Counted from the stretch's first letter, positions 21,090 through 32,081 are shown. The stretch is 64,000 nt of DNA from Branchiostoma floridae (GCF_000003815.2 NC_049984.1:26767863-26831862); one strand, 5' to 3'. Notes: generated by a model from the sequence alone, not told the origin. A program made the numbers and translations.

Positions 21090-21511
21090 GAAACATGGCC
21101 ATTCTTGGCACAAACAGCTGCATCAACGTCTTGCGGAGATTCATCGCAAGAAGAGGCCAGGTGAAGATGATCATATTAGACAATGGCACCAACCTAGTAG
21201 GAGCAAAGGCAGAGCTCCAAAGAGAAATGAAGAAGTGGAATGAGAGCAGAATCTCGCAGAGTATGCTGAGAAAAGGGGTGGACTGGAAGTTCAATCCACC
21301 ATCCGGTTCTCATATTGGAGGAATATGGGAACGACAGATCAGAACAGTGCGTCAGGTGCTCTATGCCATCGGTAAGAAGCAGCAACTTGATGACGAAGGC
21401 CTATCCACATTGTTCTGTGAAGTGGAACATTTAGTTAGCAGTAGACCCCTGACAGCCGTGAACAAGGAGATTGATGTCATCATTGATGGTGGTCCCAGTC
21501 AGCACTGCTGA
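21090..21511 (+). pseudogene. BEL/Pao retrotransposon integrase fragment
   Basis: A 138-codon frame reads CINVLRRFIARRGQVKMIIL, then D-N-G-T-N, FNPPSGSHIGGIWERQIRTV and FCEVEHLVSSRPLT. These are the second half of a BEL/Pao integrase core: the D of S/L-D-N-G-T-N and the E of E-V-E-x-x-x-x-x-R-P are both present, and G-S-H-x-G-G-x-W-E-R is diagnostic. The first catalytic D and the H2C2 finger are missing upstream, and the frame ends in a stop within the linker. An isolated fragment without LTRs. Confidence 0.85.
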
Positions 21512-22308
21512 CAGTGAGCGAGCCTAGAAGGTGGAGACGCTGAACCAGCTGCTGACCATCTCCATCGACGGGCCAGGGGTGGATGATTTCGACTTCGATG
21601 CGACTGTCACAGCGTGGGGGCGATGCGGAACAGGCTTACTGTGCAGTTTTATAGTCTTTTGATGAAAACGTCACAGTTCAGTTCTGTTACTACTGTAAAT
21701 GTAGTTTTCTGTAATTTTGTAGGCATCCTGTATTCTGTGCAAACATAAATATCTTATTATGTAACCATATTTAAATCAGGCCATCAAAGATTTCCGTCTT
21801 GGCAAAATATTTATACTTGATGAATTGAGAGGACACCTAGATGACTCCTAAGTTGTTTCAGTTTCACCATTTGAATTCTGAAATAGAATCTTTACTTTAA
21901 GGATTCTTAAAATATAAATCCAAATTTCATACACGACATTCAGTTGACAACATAACATTCATCACATGTAGTTTTTTGTATTTGTAATTGTTTTTTTTTT
22001 AAAGTTCAAGTTGTGTATTGGCTGCTGTAGTTTGACATGTTTTTGAGCTGTTTTAAACTGTATAAATTGTTCTGTTGACAACCATTAGAGTCAGTGACAT
22101 TGATCTGTAAAAATCTGTAAAAATATAGGTATGAAATCCCCCTTTTTGTACTTCATTTGGCTTGATTTTTTGTGTCTTAAGTTTGTCAGATTTTCAGCTC
22201 AAGTTGCAGAAGGCTTCAAAATGTATTTGAGAAGGGCAAAATGCAACAGCTTCTCCGGAGAGGTGGGGGGGTCTCACCCCTATCCGGGCCACTAACACTT
22301 AAAATCAT
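21512..22308. other. No gene; AT-rich sequence
   Basis: No recognisable coding sequence apart from a few residual integrase-linker codons at its start. From 21650 on it is AT-rich, UTR-like sequence with T-runs. Confidence 0.5.
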
Positions 22309-22408
22309 NNNNNNNNNNNNNNNNNNNNNNNNNNNNNNNNNNNNNNNNNNNNNNNNNNNNNNNNNNNNNNNNNNNNNNNNNNNNNNNNNNNNNNNNNNNN
22401 NNNNNNNN
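22309..22408. other. Assembly gap (100 N)
   Basis: Run of 100 unknown bases. A round 100-N gap often marks a join of unknown size. Confidence 1.
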
Positions 22409-22666
22409 TCAGATACTTGAATAGTATAGAGAAATTTATATTCCTGACAGCTTTTGATAAACCAACTCTAACCAACCATACAGCTAGCTACATTTATACA
22501 ATTACCAAGAAGCGAGAGGAAGTCGAATGTCCTAGAATAGATTAGCAATATACAGACGTGTATGATTATTCTCAATTGTTTATATGTTTATGATTGTTTA
22601 CATGTAACCTGTACTTAGCCCAGTAGGGCAAAAATGTGCAATAAAGGTCTTCATTCATTCATTATT
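22409..22666 (+). mobile_element. LINE 3' end (ORF2 terminus plus ATTC tail)
   Basis: The frame at the start reads KFIFLTAFDKPTLTNHTASY then T-I-T-K-K-R and a TAG at about 22540, matching the very end of a LINE ORF2. The 3' UTR ends with CCTGTACTTAGCCCAGTAGG, GCAAAAATGTGCAATAAAGG and TCTTCATTCATTCATT, the same tail as at 18970-19046. This is the second copy of the family in the window. Confidence 0.75.
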
Positions 22667-22789
22667 GTAGTGAGCTGACTGAAATAAATGCACAATGCAG
22701 AGATCTAATATTCAAAGGGATTCCGGAATGTCAAAATGAAACGACCAGAACAACTATAGCCACAGTCCTCAGCCCCTATCTATTGGGAT

Positions 22790-23260
22790 CAGAAGTTGAT
22801 ATACTTTGAGTCTCTCGTCTGTGAAATATACCAGATGCCTCGACTATTTATACTCGTCCGATTCTTGTTCAAGAAATACAGAGACAAACTAAACGTGACA
22901 TACCAATCAGACACTTTGCTTAGGAACCAGAATATAACAAAGGAACACCCCAAAATCCCATATGAAACACTTGACTTAGAATACGCACTCTTAAATGTCT
23001 GCAAAATTTTACTTCATATACCAAAAAGCTCTGTCAATGCCGCCGTAAGGGGTGAATTAGTATTTCTTCTATTCGTTGACAGTCAAACACATCTGATTAA
23101 ATGCTGGCTAAGATCACATAGTCTTCCAAATAACAGGATTCTTAAAAAGGCTACGACACTTCAGTCGAAGAAGAACATGACTGGGCTACTCACGTTCAGG
23201 ACATTTTGTGCCGACATGGGTTCCAAAATGTTTGGCTTATCCCCGCTGTTAATGCCAAAC
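22790..23260 (+). pseudogene. LINE ORF2 C-terminal region fragment
   Basis: A 198-codon open frame contains CKILLHIPKSSVNAAVRGEL, then FLLFVDSQTHLIKCWLRSHS and L-P-N-N-R-I-L-K-K-A. This matches the conserved block downstream of the reverse transcriptase in CR1-related LINEs (C-K-x-x-L-G-x-x-K-S-x-x-N-x-A-V-R-G-E-L-G-x-x-P-L). The GRYPL part is altered to VFLLF. No RT core precedes it and the frame runs out into unrelated sequence after 23260. Confidence 0.75.
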
Positions 23261-23739
23261 ATTTTGGGAACATATTTTGTTGTTGTTTTCTGTGAACATC
23301 AGCCGAGAGAAGTTTGTATACAGTCGGCTAGCTGTCACAACCATCTAGTGGTGAAGCCGATTCATCCGTACCTGAATCAAAAACGCTGTTAGGACAACTT
23401 TTGCAGGCAATTGGCCGTAAAGGTGACAGTGTCAGAGTTCGAACTGTGCCATGGGCTGAGGCGAGTCGCCTAACACAGCGGTTCCATCTCAAACAAGCAA
23501 GTGAGGTGGTCAAGCACCGCCCTGCAGGTGCTAGCGCAGGAAGATTTATACAGCCTATGGAAACACCTGTGAGAGTCCAGGCTAACATATGTAGCTCTTG
23601 GGATGGGCGGAAGTGCCATTAAAATTGAACTTCTGACCTCCCTTATAGAGTGTTAGGAATCTGCGAGTCAGTCATTTACGCGCAGACAAATATCCAAAAG
23701 GGCTGACAAGTACACATTTGGTGACCTTAAAAATCTCCT

Positions 23740-23839
23740 NNNNNNNNNNNNNNNNNNNNNNNNNNNNNNNNNNNNNNNNNNNNNNNNNNNNNNNNNNNNN
23801 NNNNNNNNNNNNNNNNNNNNNNNNNNNNNNNNNNNNNNN
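23740..23839. other. Assembly gap (100 N)
   Basis: Run of 100 unknown bases. Confidence 1.
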
Positions 23840-24014
23840 GAGGCACCAGGTATATATTTTTTGGTGTCATTTTTATTGCACAAGCGTATGGAAGAGAGAT
23901 TCATGAGAGTTTTTAGAGCCAGACGGCGTACATTTCTCCCCATTCGGCCAATTGTTATATTTCAAGAACGTGGGGGGGGGGGGGGATTAAAACGCTGGAT
24001 TATGCAACTTTCCG

Positions 24015-24185
24015 NNNNNNNNNNNNNNNNNNNNNNNNNNNNNNNNNNNNNNNNNNNNNNNNNNNNNNNNNNNNNNNNNNNNNNNNNNNNNNNNNNNNNN
24101 NNNNNNNNNNNNNNNNNNNNNNNNNNNNNNNNNNNNNNNNNNNNNNNNNNNNNNNNNNNNNNNNNNNNNNNNNNNNNNNNNNNNN
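24015..24185. other. Assembly gap (171 N)
   Basis: Run of 171 unknown bases, preceded by an 11-G run near 23975 that may have stopped the sequencing. Confidence 1.
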
Positions 24186-24199
24186 ACAATACTTCCGGA

Positions 24200-24346
24200 T
24201 ACACCATGACCTTTCTAGGTAGTGACATTGATGCACTTGTCATGGAGGCGAGACTGCCCGAAGATAAGCTACAAAAGTGTAGGCTTACTATCCAAGATTT
24301 TTGGGCACATTTTCTCGACGTACCAATCACGGAGGCAGATGGGTAG
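24200..24346 (+). pseudogene. DIRS/Ngaro-like reverse transcriptase, end fragment
   Basis: The peptide MTFLGSDIDALVMEARLPED, then KLQKCRLTIQDF, matches the F-L-G-x-x-I/L-D-(x)-x-x-M/L-E-A-R-L-P-x-x-K motif just after the RT palm in DIRS-like (tyrosine-recombinase) retroelements. The preceding catalytic residues fall in the assembly gap at 24015-24185. The frame stops 20 codons later. Confidence 0.7.
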
Positions 24347-24659
24347 GGAGACCTCTCCTTTGTCTGCTCTGCAGAAGACCGCACCCAAGTACAAAAGACT
24401 ATACCAAATATGGCGTCAGTATCAACACATACTCTAGATTGACACCAACATACTTAATTGGCAAGAGCAGATTCATAGACAAACGAACTGCAGTGTTTGC
24501 CTCCACTCGACGACACTACAGTGAAAAGATATCTCCGGTACAATAATAAGTACAAGCTGAAGGGACACATGTGCCAAGCTTGCAAGTTTACTACATAGCT
24601 GTGGTCCGGTAAAGGCACAAGACGCTCATCCAGTTCATTTAAGAACATTCCCAAAATAC

Positions 24660-24880
24660 TAGTCATGGAGTGTACCTCTATGACAAATAACTTAGAAATG
24701 CCTCTGTTAACTCCTACGGTAATGGATGGAGATGTTGTTGGGTGGGCAGTCGGGCGTGTTGTTTTGGACACTTTAACTAGAGACACTGGTATTGATTTTG
24801 AGAACTTAGAGCAAGCTATGGTAGATAGGCCTCTATGGAGTGAAATATGTACTAGCCTGGTCCCGACCTTCGGTCGTTGA
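24660..24880 (+). pseudogene. Possible LINE/craTA-like C-terminal tail
   Basis: The peptide includes GRVVLDTLTRDTGIDFENLE then Q-A-M-V-D-R-P-L-W-S-E-I. The pattern R-D-T-G-I-D-x-x-x-L-x-x-A-M-x-D-R-x-x-W is common at the extreme C-terminus of ORF2-type proteins of several LINE groups in marine invertebrates. No other LINE sequence adjoins it. Confidence 0.4.
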
Positions 24881-26699
24881 TTATGTATGTATGTTGTTTT
24901 GGCCGGTAAAACAAAAACACCGCTTGTAACAGAATCTCTTCATGGAGCACAATCAGCCGCGGTGGAAACTGCCACCATCGACATAGACCCATCCGAATAG
25001 CAGCCGGGGTTGAGGTGCAGCCGAACGCAAAAGTGGATAATAGGCCTATTTCATACAACGAAGTAACGTTATAAAGACAAGTTATGTTTGATGCTAACTC
25101 ACACAGTGACTCCTTACCAACTTCACCAGATGACTCCGCCAGTTTAGGTAGGATGAACCTTGAACCTTGAACGTAGGATAGTGGCAGTAATTATGCAACA
25201 GCTGTATGTCAAATCTGTATCTTACAAAAGAAAAGGGTAAATCTGCCTGATTTATGTAATTAATTCTGCCTCAATTGCTCTTTAGCTATTAACATCTTTA
25301 AAAAAAGTATTAGAATGAAAAGTTGTCATTACGGCAATTAATGTTAACCTACCTCATTGACCTATCTTCAATGTACATTGTACTTGGGGTAAGGGAAGGA
25401 ATTAGGAGAGGAGATGTGATGATATATAACTGTACAGCAACACCTGAGGTGGAACTTGACAGCAATAGAAGAATTTGATTCTACAGGAAATGGTGATTAA
25501 GCCCATTTTGCTTTTTCATAATTCTGTAGGTCCCAGTACTTCGAGATTTACTTTCAAGAGGAGAGTCAATCGTGCAGAACACATTGAGACAGAGAAGAGG
25601 AGGCGAGTATTCAAAAATCACAGGTATTCCGATGGTGTGTAAAGTCCATACAATGTTAGAATCATTTACACCTTGGCATACATAATGTACATTACTAGTA
25701 AATTTACCCAAAAAATGCAGAATGGTTGTAAGCATGTCTTNNNNNNNNNNNNNNNNNNNNNNNNNNNNNNNNNNNNNNNNNNNNNNNNNNNNNNNNNNNN
25801 NNNNNNNNNNNNNNNNNNNNNNNNNNNNNNNNNNNNNNNNNNNNNNNNNNNNNNNNNNNNNNNNNNNNNNNNNNNNNNNNNNNNNNNNNNNNNNNNNNNN
25901 NNNNAGGGATTAGACTACTATCGTGGTACAGATGCTTTCTCAGATGTTGTCTGGTGATGTTAATATATTCTGTGTAATAGATTAAACATGGAAAAGGCGA
26001 ATGTTGCTCAGTCCACAAGGGGATTATTTTACTTAATTTAGCTACACCTTGAATATAACACAATACAGACAGACCTCCCTAGAAAACTATCCGTCAAGAA
26101 CCAGGTCAAGAACCAGGTCCATCCTTACATTCTACATAAAAAAAATCTTGTATTTGTAATAAGGTTTTGCTTGATATATTGGTACCCAACTTTAACAAAT
26201 CTCATTCTTCTATAACGATGTTCTTTACAATGATTATTTGATAGGAAAAGAAAAAAAGTCATAACACAATGCTACAAACATTCAAAAATATACTTTTCAA
26301 AATTGCATGTTAATTTTTTGGGCTGTTGAACATGGACGAAAAGAGGTCAGGGTCAGCGGTGCGCTGCATACCCTGAAATGAGTATGTAAAAACCAAACCA
26401 GGGTGGTGAAATCTCAACTTCAAGTGTTCTCTAGAAATAGGCTTCTGGAACATTCAAGGCAGATCTCACCACTCCAGATGTATTGTTAGGACAGGAATGG
26501 TGTTACTACTGTCTAACCCATATTTGGTCTGCTTGATATCCCAGACCCTGATCAGACCACACTGCAAAAAATGGGCTGCTGCCAGCGAGGCGTACGAGGA
26601 AGAAAACAGGGGGAGAACGGCTGCATTATCAGGAGTTTAACAGCATTATCTCTGTGAAGGGCTGAAGTACCATCAGGAACACGAGCAAAAGGAATGAAA
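24881..26699. other. No gene recognised; contains one gap
   Basis: Intergenic-looking sequence with a 164-N gap at 25741-25904. A short duplication (CAAGAACCAGGTC twice, near 26095-26120) and ordinary AT-rich DNA are all that can be described. Confidence 0.5.
25741..25904. other. Assembly gap (164 N)
   Basis: Run of 164 unknown bases. Confidence 1.
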
Positions 26700-26763
26700 C
26701 GTTATTTGTGGCCTTGACATCCAGCAAACCCATCTAACTAAGCTGAACAGCCCCCACTGTACC

Positions 26764-27427
26764 NNNNNNNNNNNNNNNNNNNNNNNNNNNNNNNNNNNNN
26801 NNNNNNNNNNNNNNNNNNNNNNNNNNNNNNNNNNNNNNNNNNNNNNNNNNNNNNNNNNNNNNNNNNNNNNNNNNNNNNNNNNNNNNNNNNNNNNNNNNNN
26901 NNNNNNNNNNNNNNNNNNNNNNNNNNNNNNNNNNNNNNNNNNNNNNNNNNNNNNNNNNNNNNNNNNNNNNNNNNNNNNNNNNNNNNNNNNNNNNNNNNNN
27001 NNNNNNNNNNNNNNNNNNNNNNNNNNNNNNNNNNNNNNNNNNNNNNNNNNNNNNNNNNNNNNNNNNNNNNNNNNNNNNNNNNNNNNNNNNNNNNNNNNNN
27101 NNNNNNNNNNNNNNNNNNNNNNNNNNNNNNNNNNNNNNNNNNNNNNNNNNNNNNNNNNNNNNNNNNNNNNNNNNNNNNNNNNNNNNNNNNNNNNNNNNNN
27201 NNNNNNNNNNNNNNNNNNNNNNNNNNNNNNNNNNNNNNNNNNNNNNNNNNNNNNNNNNNNNNNNNNNNNNNNNNNNNNNNNNNNNNNNNNNNNNNNNNNN
27301 NNNNNNNNNNNNNNNNNNNNNNNNNNNNNNNNNNNNNNNNNNNNNNNNNNNNNNNNNNNNNNNNNNNNNNNNNNNNNNNNNNNNNNNNNNNNNNNNNNNN
27401 NNNNNNNNNNNNNNNNNNNNNNNNNNN
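26764..27427. other. Assembly gap (664 N)
   Basis: Run of 664 unknown bases inside arm A. Arm B suggests the missing part corresponds to sequence like that at 48223-49611. Confidence 1.
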
Positions 27428-27584
27428 CTTGTACAGTCGCGAATCTTGGGAGGGTATTCGGTGGCGGCTGGATGATGACGTGTACAGCGTACCGGGGGTT
27501 ACTTAGGGGTTTTTCGAAGTACCGCTCTTAAAAAAACATACCCTCCGGAATAAACATACCCCCCGGACAAATCGTCAATAAAGG

Positions 27585-27755
27585 GTTAATGCCCCGGCCC
27601 GAGGTGTATATGGTGAGATAATCCCTGGTCAGGTGCGATAACCACCGAATAAACCACCGAGTGAGCGTAGCGAACGATGTGGTTTATGAGGTGGTTATCG
27701 CACCGGACCAGGGATTATCGCACGAGTATACACCGAGGATAAGGCGGGGCATTAA
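27585..27755. repeat. Foldback: 171-bp imperfect palindrome with TTAA at both ends
   Basis: GTTAATGCCCC at 27585 is mirrored by GGGGCATTAAC ending at 27755. Inside, GATAATCCCTGGTC and GTGCGATAACCACC are mirrored by GGTGGTTATCGCAC and GACCAGGGATTATC. Arms are roughly 70 bp around a loop near 27656-27682. TTAA lies at each border, which would fit a piggyBac-type target duplication. Confidence 0.75.
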
Positions 27756-28049
27756 CGTTATTATCATATAGCCTACACAAACTGACCCATTTAAGCAACA
27801 AATTCCTTTATAATACATACATCCTTTATTCAAGACTTCCAATTGACATAATGACAAATTCCCTTCTGCTGGGACAAGTGTGTTGCTATTCAATCCTAAG
27901 TTATAGTTGTACATATTCAATAAATTTGAAGGAATGTGAACAGTAATAATGTTTGGATTAACTCTAACATGGACTGCACACTGTACAAAGTATTCCTTTC
28001 TGCTGACTCATGACGCCGTAACACGTAGATTCAGGCCAGGCAGGTGGGT

Positions 28050-28115
28050 ATCGCTCCCCTGATTGGTCAGAATGAATCGACACCGGCACCGGGGCCTTCT
28101 GATTGGTCCGCGGCG
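28050..28115 (+). promoter_or_regulatory. Two CCAAT-box (reverse) motifs in a GC-rich patch
   Basis: CTGATTGGTCAGAA (around 28060) and CTGATTGGTCCGCGG (around 28100) are two ATTGG motifs 40 bp apart in a GC-rich patch, the arrangement of NF-Y sites in promoters. They lie about 0.85 kb upstream of a possible first exon at 28952. Motifs only; promoter activity is inferred. Confidence 0.3.
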
Positions 28116-28951
28116 CCTGGCTATATGATGATATCTAATAAACGTACCCCCCGGAATAAACATACCCCCCGGAAAATTACAAAATTGACATGTATTTAAC
28201 TGTGACCATACTACTTCTGTCCAAAGAAAAGGAGATGATAAGCAGGTAGGTCTTTTTATTCATTTATGCCTAAGAGCCACATCAGTTAGTTTTATGAATG
28301 ATGAGCTTAAGAACTATAACGTTAGATATCATGATATTTTCTCAATTTTTTAATAAAAGGTAAGTTGAAATTCCTGCCTTAGGGGTCATCTGAGTATAGG
28401 GGCCACGTAACTGGCCATGCGGTCAGTTTTCGTCGGTCCCTTGGATTTTTCCCGTTGACCTAAGCATTAAGAAATAGTCTATAGCGGTCACCTGTCGAAT
28501 GCGGTCGCGGCCAGACGATTTTCAGTCCGGCCGCTATGCCAACACTGCCGTCACGGGCGCGTGGCCGGCCGCGTTACGCTGCGCTAAATAGTAAATTATC
28601 CACGAGGGGATCACTTTTAATTCTGTACTACATCGGCAAAATGTCGGTTCAACTCGGACTCTTTGTGAAGGAGACATTGAATAAAGGAAACATTATACAA
28701 ATTTGTGATTTTATGCGAAGTGTTGTTGAATTCACGTGGCGCTTTTTTCTCGTCTCAGACTCTCTGCACTTCTACCCTTCTCTACATCATCATTTCTGTG
28801 CAGACTGGAAGGCTATATGGGCAGATTTTACAAATAGGCCGTCCGTTCATGTATCTGATGTTTTAGGTTCTTGAAATGCATGTACGCTGTCCCAATTTTC
28901 GTATTCCGCGGGCCAAAAATGGAAATCTCCGTCTTTGCGTTTTTCTCAAAC

Positions 28952-29017
28952 ATGGCGTCGCAGCAGCAGGTAAACAAGGTCACTAGGGGGTCAGTGGACG
29001 ACTCCACTTTTACCAAG
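28952..29017 (+). CDS. Possible first coding exon, 22 codons
   Basis: ATG in a good context (AAACATGGCGTCG) opens MASQQQVNKVTRGSVDDSTF, then T-K, followed directly by a GTAAAA donor at 29018 in phase 0. An M-A-S-Q-Q start and a clean donor are typical of amphioxus first exons, but no downstream exon was identified, so this could be the abandoned start of a captured gene. Confidence 0.3.
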
Positions 29018-30539
29018 GTAAAATATCGTAACAAGATTTCTGATGTGTAGCATAGAATACAGTGATTACGGTATAAAAATGATTAAAATCTATTAAATTA
29101 ACTTCAGTTATGTGAAAACTAGACTAAGGTTGATTTTTGTCAAAGAAATAAGCCTACGTAGAGAAAGTTTTATTTCGACGTGACCATCTCGGCATAATGG
29201 CACATGCATCTACAAAGGAAAGTTGTGGCGGTTTCATGCTTAGTTAGAAATGATTATGAACTTGCTGTTTTTACCGACCAATTCCTGTCGTTTGGGAGAA
29301 TTTGCGGCGTCAAAACTCATATCACAAGGGAAACGAAGTTATAGTTGTTATTTTTACGTCCAGCATTTATTATGGAACCACAAGACCGGCGGGAAATTCC
29401 TCGTGCAAGGTGCTGGTTCACGATGTAAACAGAGACTATAAACTACCACTAAATTAAAACTAAAAGTTATTTATGTAAAAATTGTATTTCAAAACGTCAG
29501 TGTGGTGTCTTATTTTCCCCCAAGAACAACATTTACTTCGTAGCGTCATAGCGAGATCGACCGAAATCACCGAAAGAGTACCGCGTACGCGCTCATGGAA
29601 ATCCGCGCCGTTTCGCCCGAAAAATAGGGAATTTTGAGTAAAAATACCGCGGAAATATGGGCAGAAATCCCCAAAATTTCAATTCTTTGAGGGTCCTGGC
29701 TAAGCAAAGCCCCAATTTTCAGAAAAAAATAAACGTACCGTCCAAAATAAGAACGTACCGGGTGGATTGTGAGGCTGAAAAAAATAAACGTCCCGGTATG
29801 TTTATTAGGGACATGATAGTAAGGCCAGGTCGATTTGATTATATGGATGTCATCCAAAAAACGCCAAAACTGATGCGAGCGCGCGAATAAAAAATGATTG
29901 CATTCAGTATGAATCTAAGTGACCAGGAAGGTTGAACATAGGATTCAACCTTACCTTACCTAGTCCCATCCTCATATTATAATATACAACAATTAGGAGT
30001 AAGGACCGTTTTTTCTCCTTGGGCCAGTTAGAAAAAAACACACAAAAAAACACCTTAAAAAATCAATGGGATGGGTTTCGTCTATAAGAAAATGGCGTTT
30101 GGAGTTTACGGCCAAGAAAATAACAACAGCAAAGTCGAGTGGAGTTTATGGTCCGATTTGTACAATATTTTACAGTCAAAGGTACAGAGGCAGTTAGCCT
30201 TGATTACATGAAGATAGAATTTTAAAACACAATATTGTGCACAATTGGCCATTGTTTTTTTTCTAACTTTATACATACAGTGTGCTTTATTTATGTACCA
30301 AACAAAGACATGCATACAAGAAAAACATGTATACTGCCGTTGTGCTGGCAATAATCATGTGGCATTTAAAAGAATACAGTAGTTCTCATTTTCTGGTGTG
30401 TAAATACAATTTGTTATAGCATGCACATGTGGCTATACTTTTTTCCATGCTGTGAAAGTATTTAATGAAGGTAATAAACTTATTGATAGACAGTGTTGAT
30501 ACCTCACGATTTCTATAGATGAAATTTTTTTGCCAACAA

Positions 30540-31293
30540 TGTAACATTAGACGTTAACGTGACAGGACTTTCACTCTCTAAATCCCCCAGTATTACATTC
30601 AATGGTTATTGATATTCAAATAGTGTCCTGTTGCAATATTATACCAAGTTTGAACGTTTTTCCAGAATGATGGACGATATACGACAATTCCAAAATAAAT
30701 GTTTAGTTGTTTCTTCGTCTTCAGCACAGAAATAGTATTTTGAATTATATTTAATTCCCCAAATGTGCAACATTCTGTTTGTAGCAAGGAACTTGTGTAA
30801 TAATTTGAATTGGAATATCCTTCTGTATGCCAATTGGAATATTTGTCTCCATGGAAGAGCGATGTTGAAGTCGTCTTCTCAGTAGGAGATTATGTGTTCT
30901 GGATTTATCTTTACACACTTGCAGGTGGTTGAATTCCTTTTTTGGTGGAACACCATGTATAATGTATAAACCAACCCAATGTATCTATATTCAGAGCACA
31001 GTTTACCATCATTAAATGATATGGGTTTCCACTTATATGAAGCAAGTCCGCTACAAATAAGATGCCTTTGTCAACAAAGTTTGTCCATAGAAAAGGTTTT
31101 CCTTCAATTTTAAAGTTTAGATTAAACCATAACAATTGTTGCTGATGAGACCTAGAGTCGGGATCAGGAGGAATAAATTGGAACCATGCCAACAGCGCAT
31201 CTTTGAAAAATATATTGATACGTCGACTAGGTTCGACATCCAGGTAGTAAGATATGCCAAAAAGCAGATACTCAAGCAACTGGATATGATTTT
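30540..31293 (-). mobile_element. 5'-truncated Tx1/L1-like LINE, ORF2 C-terminal part
   Basis: On the minus strand two frames encode the ORF2 end. First (31293 to about 30911) come RINIFFKDALLAWFQFIPPD, LLWFNLNFKIEGKPFLWTNF and VDKGILFVADLL. Then, after a frameshift, FKLLHKFLATNRMLHIWGIK and the zf-RVT-like YFCAEDEETTKHLFWNC. The sequence N-K-x-L-A-T-N-x-M-L-H-x-W-G-I-K is typical of Tx1-clade LINEs. The 5' truncation point is exactly the centre of a hairpin at 31294. The 3' border near 30540 is not marked by a clear tail. Confidence 0.8.
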
Positions 31294-31335
31294 CAAAAAT
31301 CATATCCAGTTACTTGAGTATCTGCTTTTTGGCAT
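31254..31335. repeat. 40-bp snapback hairpin at the truncated LINE 5' end
   Basis: Left arm 31254-31293 and right arm 31296-31335 are complementary with one mismatch (AAGCAACT against AGTTACTT) around a 2-base CA loop. The left arm is LINE ORF2 sequence and the right arm is its inverted copy, beyond which LINE homology stops. A fold-back event during target-primed reverse transcription would make this structure. Confidence 0.9.
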
Positions 31336-31339
31336 AAAA

Positions 31340-31780
31340 TCTACCGATGTTTGGTATAAAATATACTGATGTTGGGAAAATATACTGATGTTGGGAAATT
31401 TTGCTTGTCAAATGGTTTTCTAGGGGTTCTAGTATAAAATTCAAGTGATAAAAGTAACGCAAACTTTGTAATCTTGACGCCATGACGTATGAAAGAACGT
31501 CAAAGTCCATGCAACACTGAAAATGTAGCTGCTCAGATCGCCGACATTGGGGGTGAGTAATGTAGTTTTAATGCCTTCTGGATACGTAAATAAAGTAAAT
31601 TTTGGCAGATAAGTGGCTTTCTACGTTCTGTCCAGGAGTTCTAAGGTGAAATTCAAGTGACAAAGGTAACGCACACTTCGTGATCGTGACGCCATGACGC
31701 CATGTACGAAAGAAGGTCAAAATCCATTCAACACTCGAAAAAGTAGCTTTCCAGATCCCCAAAACTCGGGGTGAGTCCCA
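31340..31780. repeat. Dispersed ~210-bp repeat units (inverted relative to 47140-47640)
   Basis: Two units (31431-31560 and 31638-31780) share GAAATTCAAGTGA-type, TGACGCCATGACG and GGGGTGAGT blocks. Read on the minus strand, they match the units at 47201-47600 (GACGTTCTTTCATACG; GCGTCAAGATTA; TTTTATCACTTGAATTT). They extend the inverted symmetry inward from arms A and B. A variant unit also occurs at 37300-37440. Confidence 0.75.
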
Positions 31781-32081
31781 TCGATTGCAATTCCGTACCA
31801 AGAGAACTTTCCAAGGATACCAAGTTGAACTTGCCGGAAGGTCGTTTAAGGTTCCGGAAACTCCACCGTATATACGCGCGCACATCGTTAGCGGTAAGTC
31901 AGGTGAACCTATACTCGAGAATATCTCGGCAACAAAGCACGATCTTTGAAAGCGGTTTGCGGAATACAATTCCGTACCAAGGGATCTTCCCAACGATACC
32001 AAGTTGAACTTTCCGGAAGATCGTTTAAGGTTCCGGAAACTCCACCGTATTTACGCGCGTATGTACGTGCGTAAGTGTTCG
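31780..32081 (+). repeat. ~190-bp satellite, left part (interrupted by Harbinger)
   Basis: AATTCCGTACCAAG at 31788 recurs 191 bp later. The shared unit runs through GATACCAAGTTGAACTT, CCGGAAG, TCGTTTAAGGTTCCGGAAAC, a TACGCGCG stretch, and GAGAATATCTCGGCAACAAA. The array continues on the other side of the Harbinger element at 37137. Confidence 0.85.

Larger units (their letters stand above)
27537..29811. mobile_element. 2.3-kb insert in arm A, absent from arm B
   Basis: Arm A reads GTACCGCTCTTAAAAAAAC directly before this block and AAGGCCAGGTCGATTTGATT after it. In arm B the same two sequences (inverted) are separated by only about 10 bp, so the block is inserted in A or deleted from B. Its ends are related in inverted orientation: AATAAACATACC... 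words on the left (27545-27565) and the complementary GGTATGTTTATT on the right (29795-29808), with further AATAAACGTACC copies at 28140, 28155 and 29730. Borders are approximate. No transposase is visible, so a non-autonomous element is the simplest reading. Confidence 0.55.
26700..30512 (+). repeat. Arm A of a large inverted repeat
   Basis: Blocks of this segment match, in reverse order and orientation, the segment 47640-49672. 26700-26760 matches 49612-49672. 27428-27536 matches 48113-48222 (about 90% by eye, for example GGTATTCGGTGGCGGCTGGA). 29815-29985 matches 47965-48105 (GATTTGATTATATGGATGTC; CGCCAAAACTGATGCGAGCG). 30340-30512 matches 47640-47785 (TTATTGATAGACAGT). Arm A also contains the 664-N gap and a 2.3-kb insert absent from arm B. 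Confidence 0.85.

Noticed and set aside
23668..24384. Open frames spanning runs of N
   Set aside because: Unknown bases are read as open; only the DIRS-like segment after 24185 has real sequence support.
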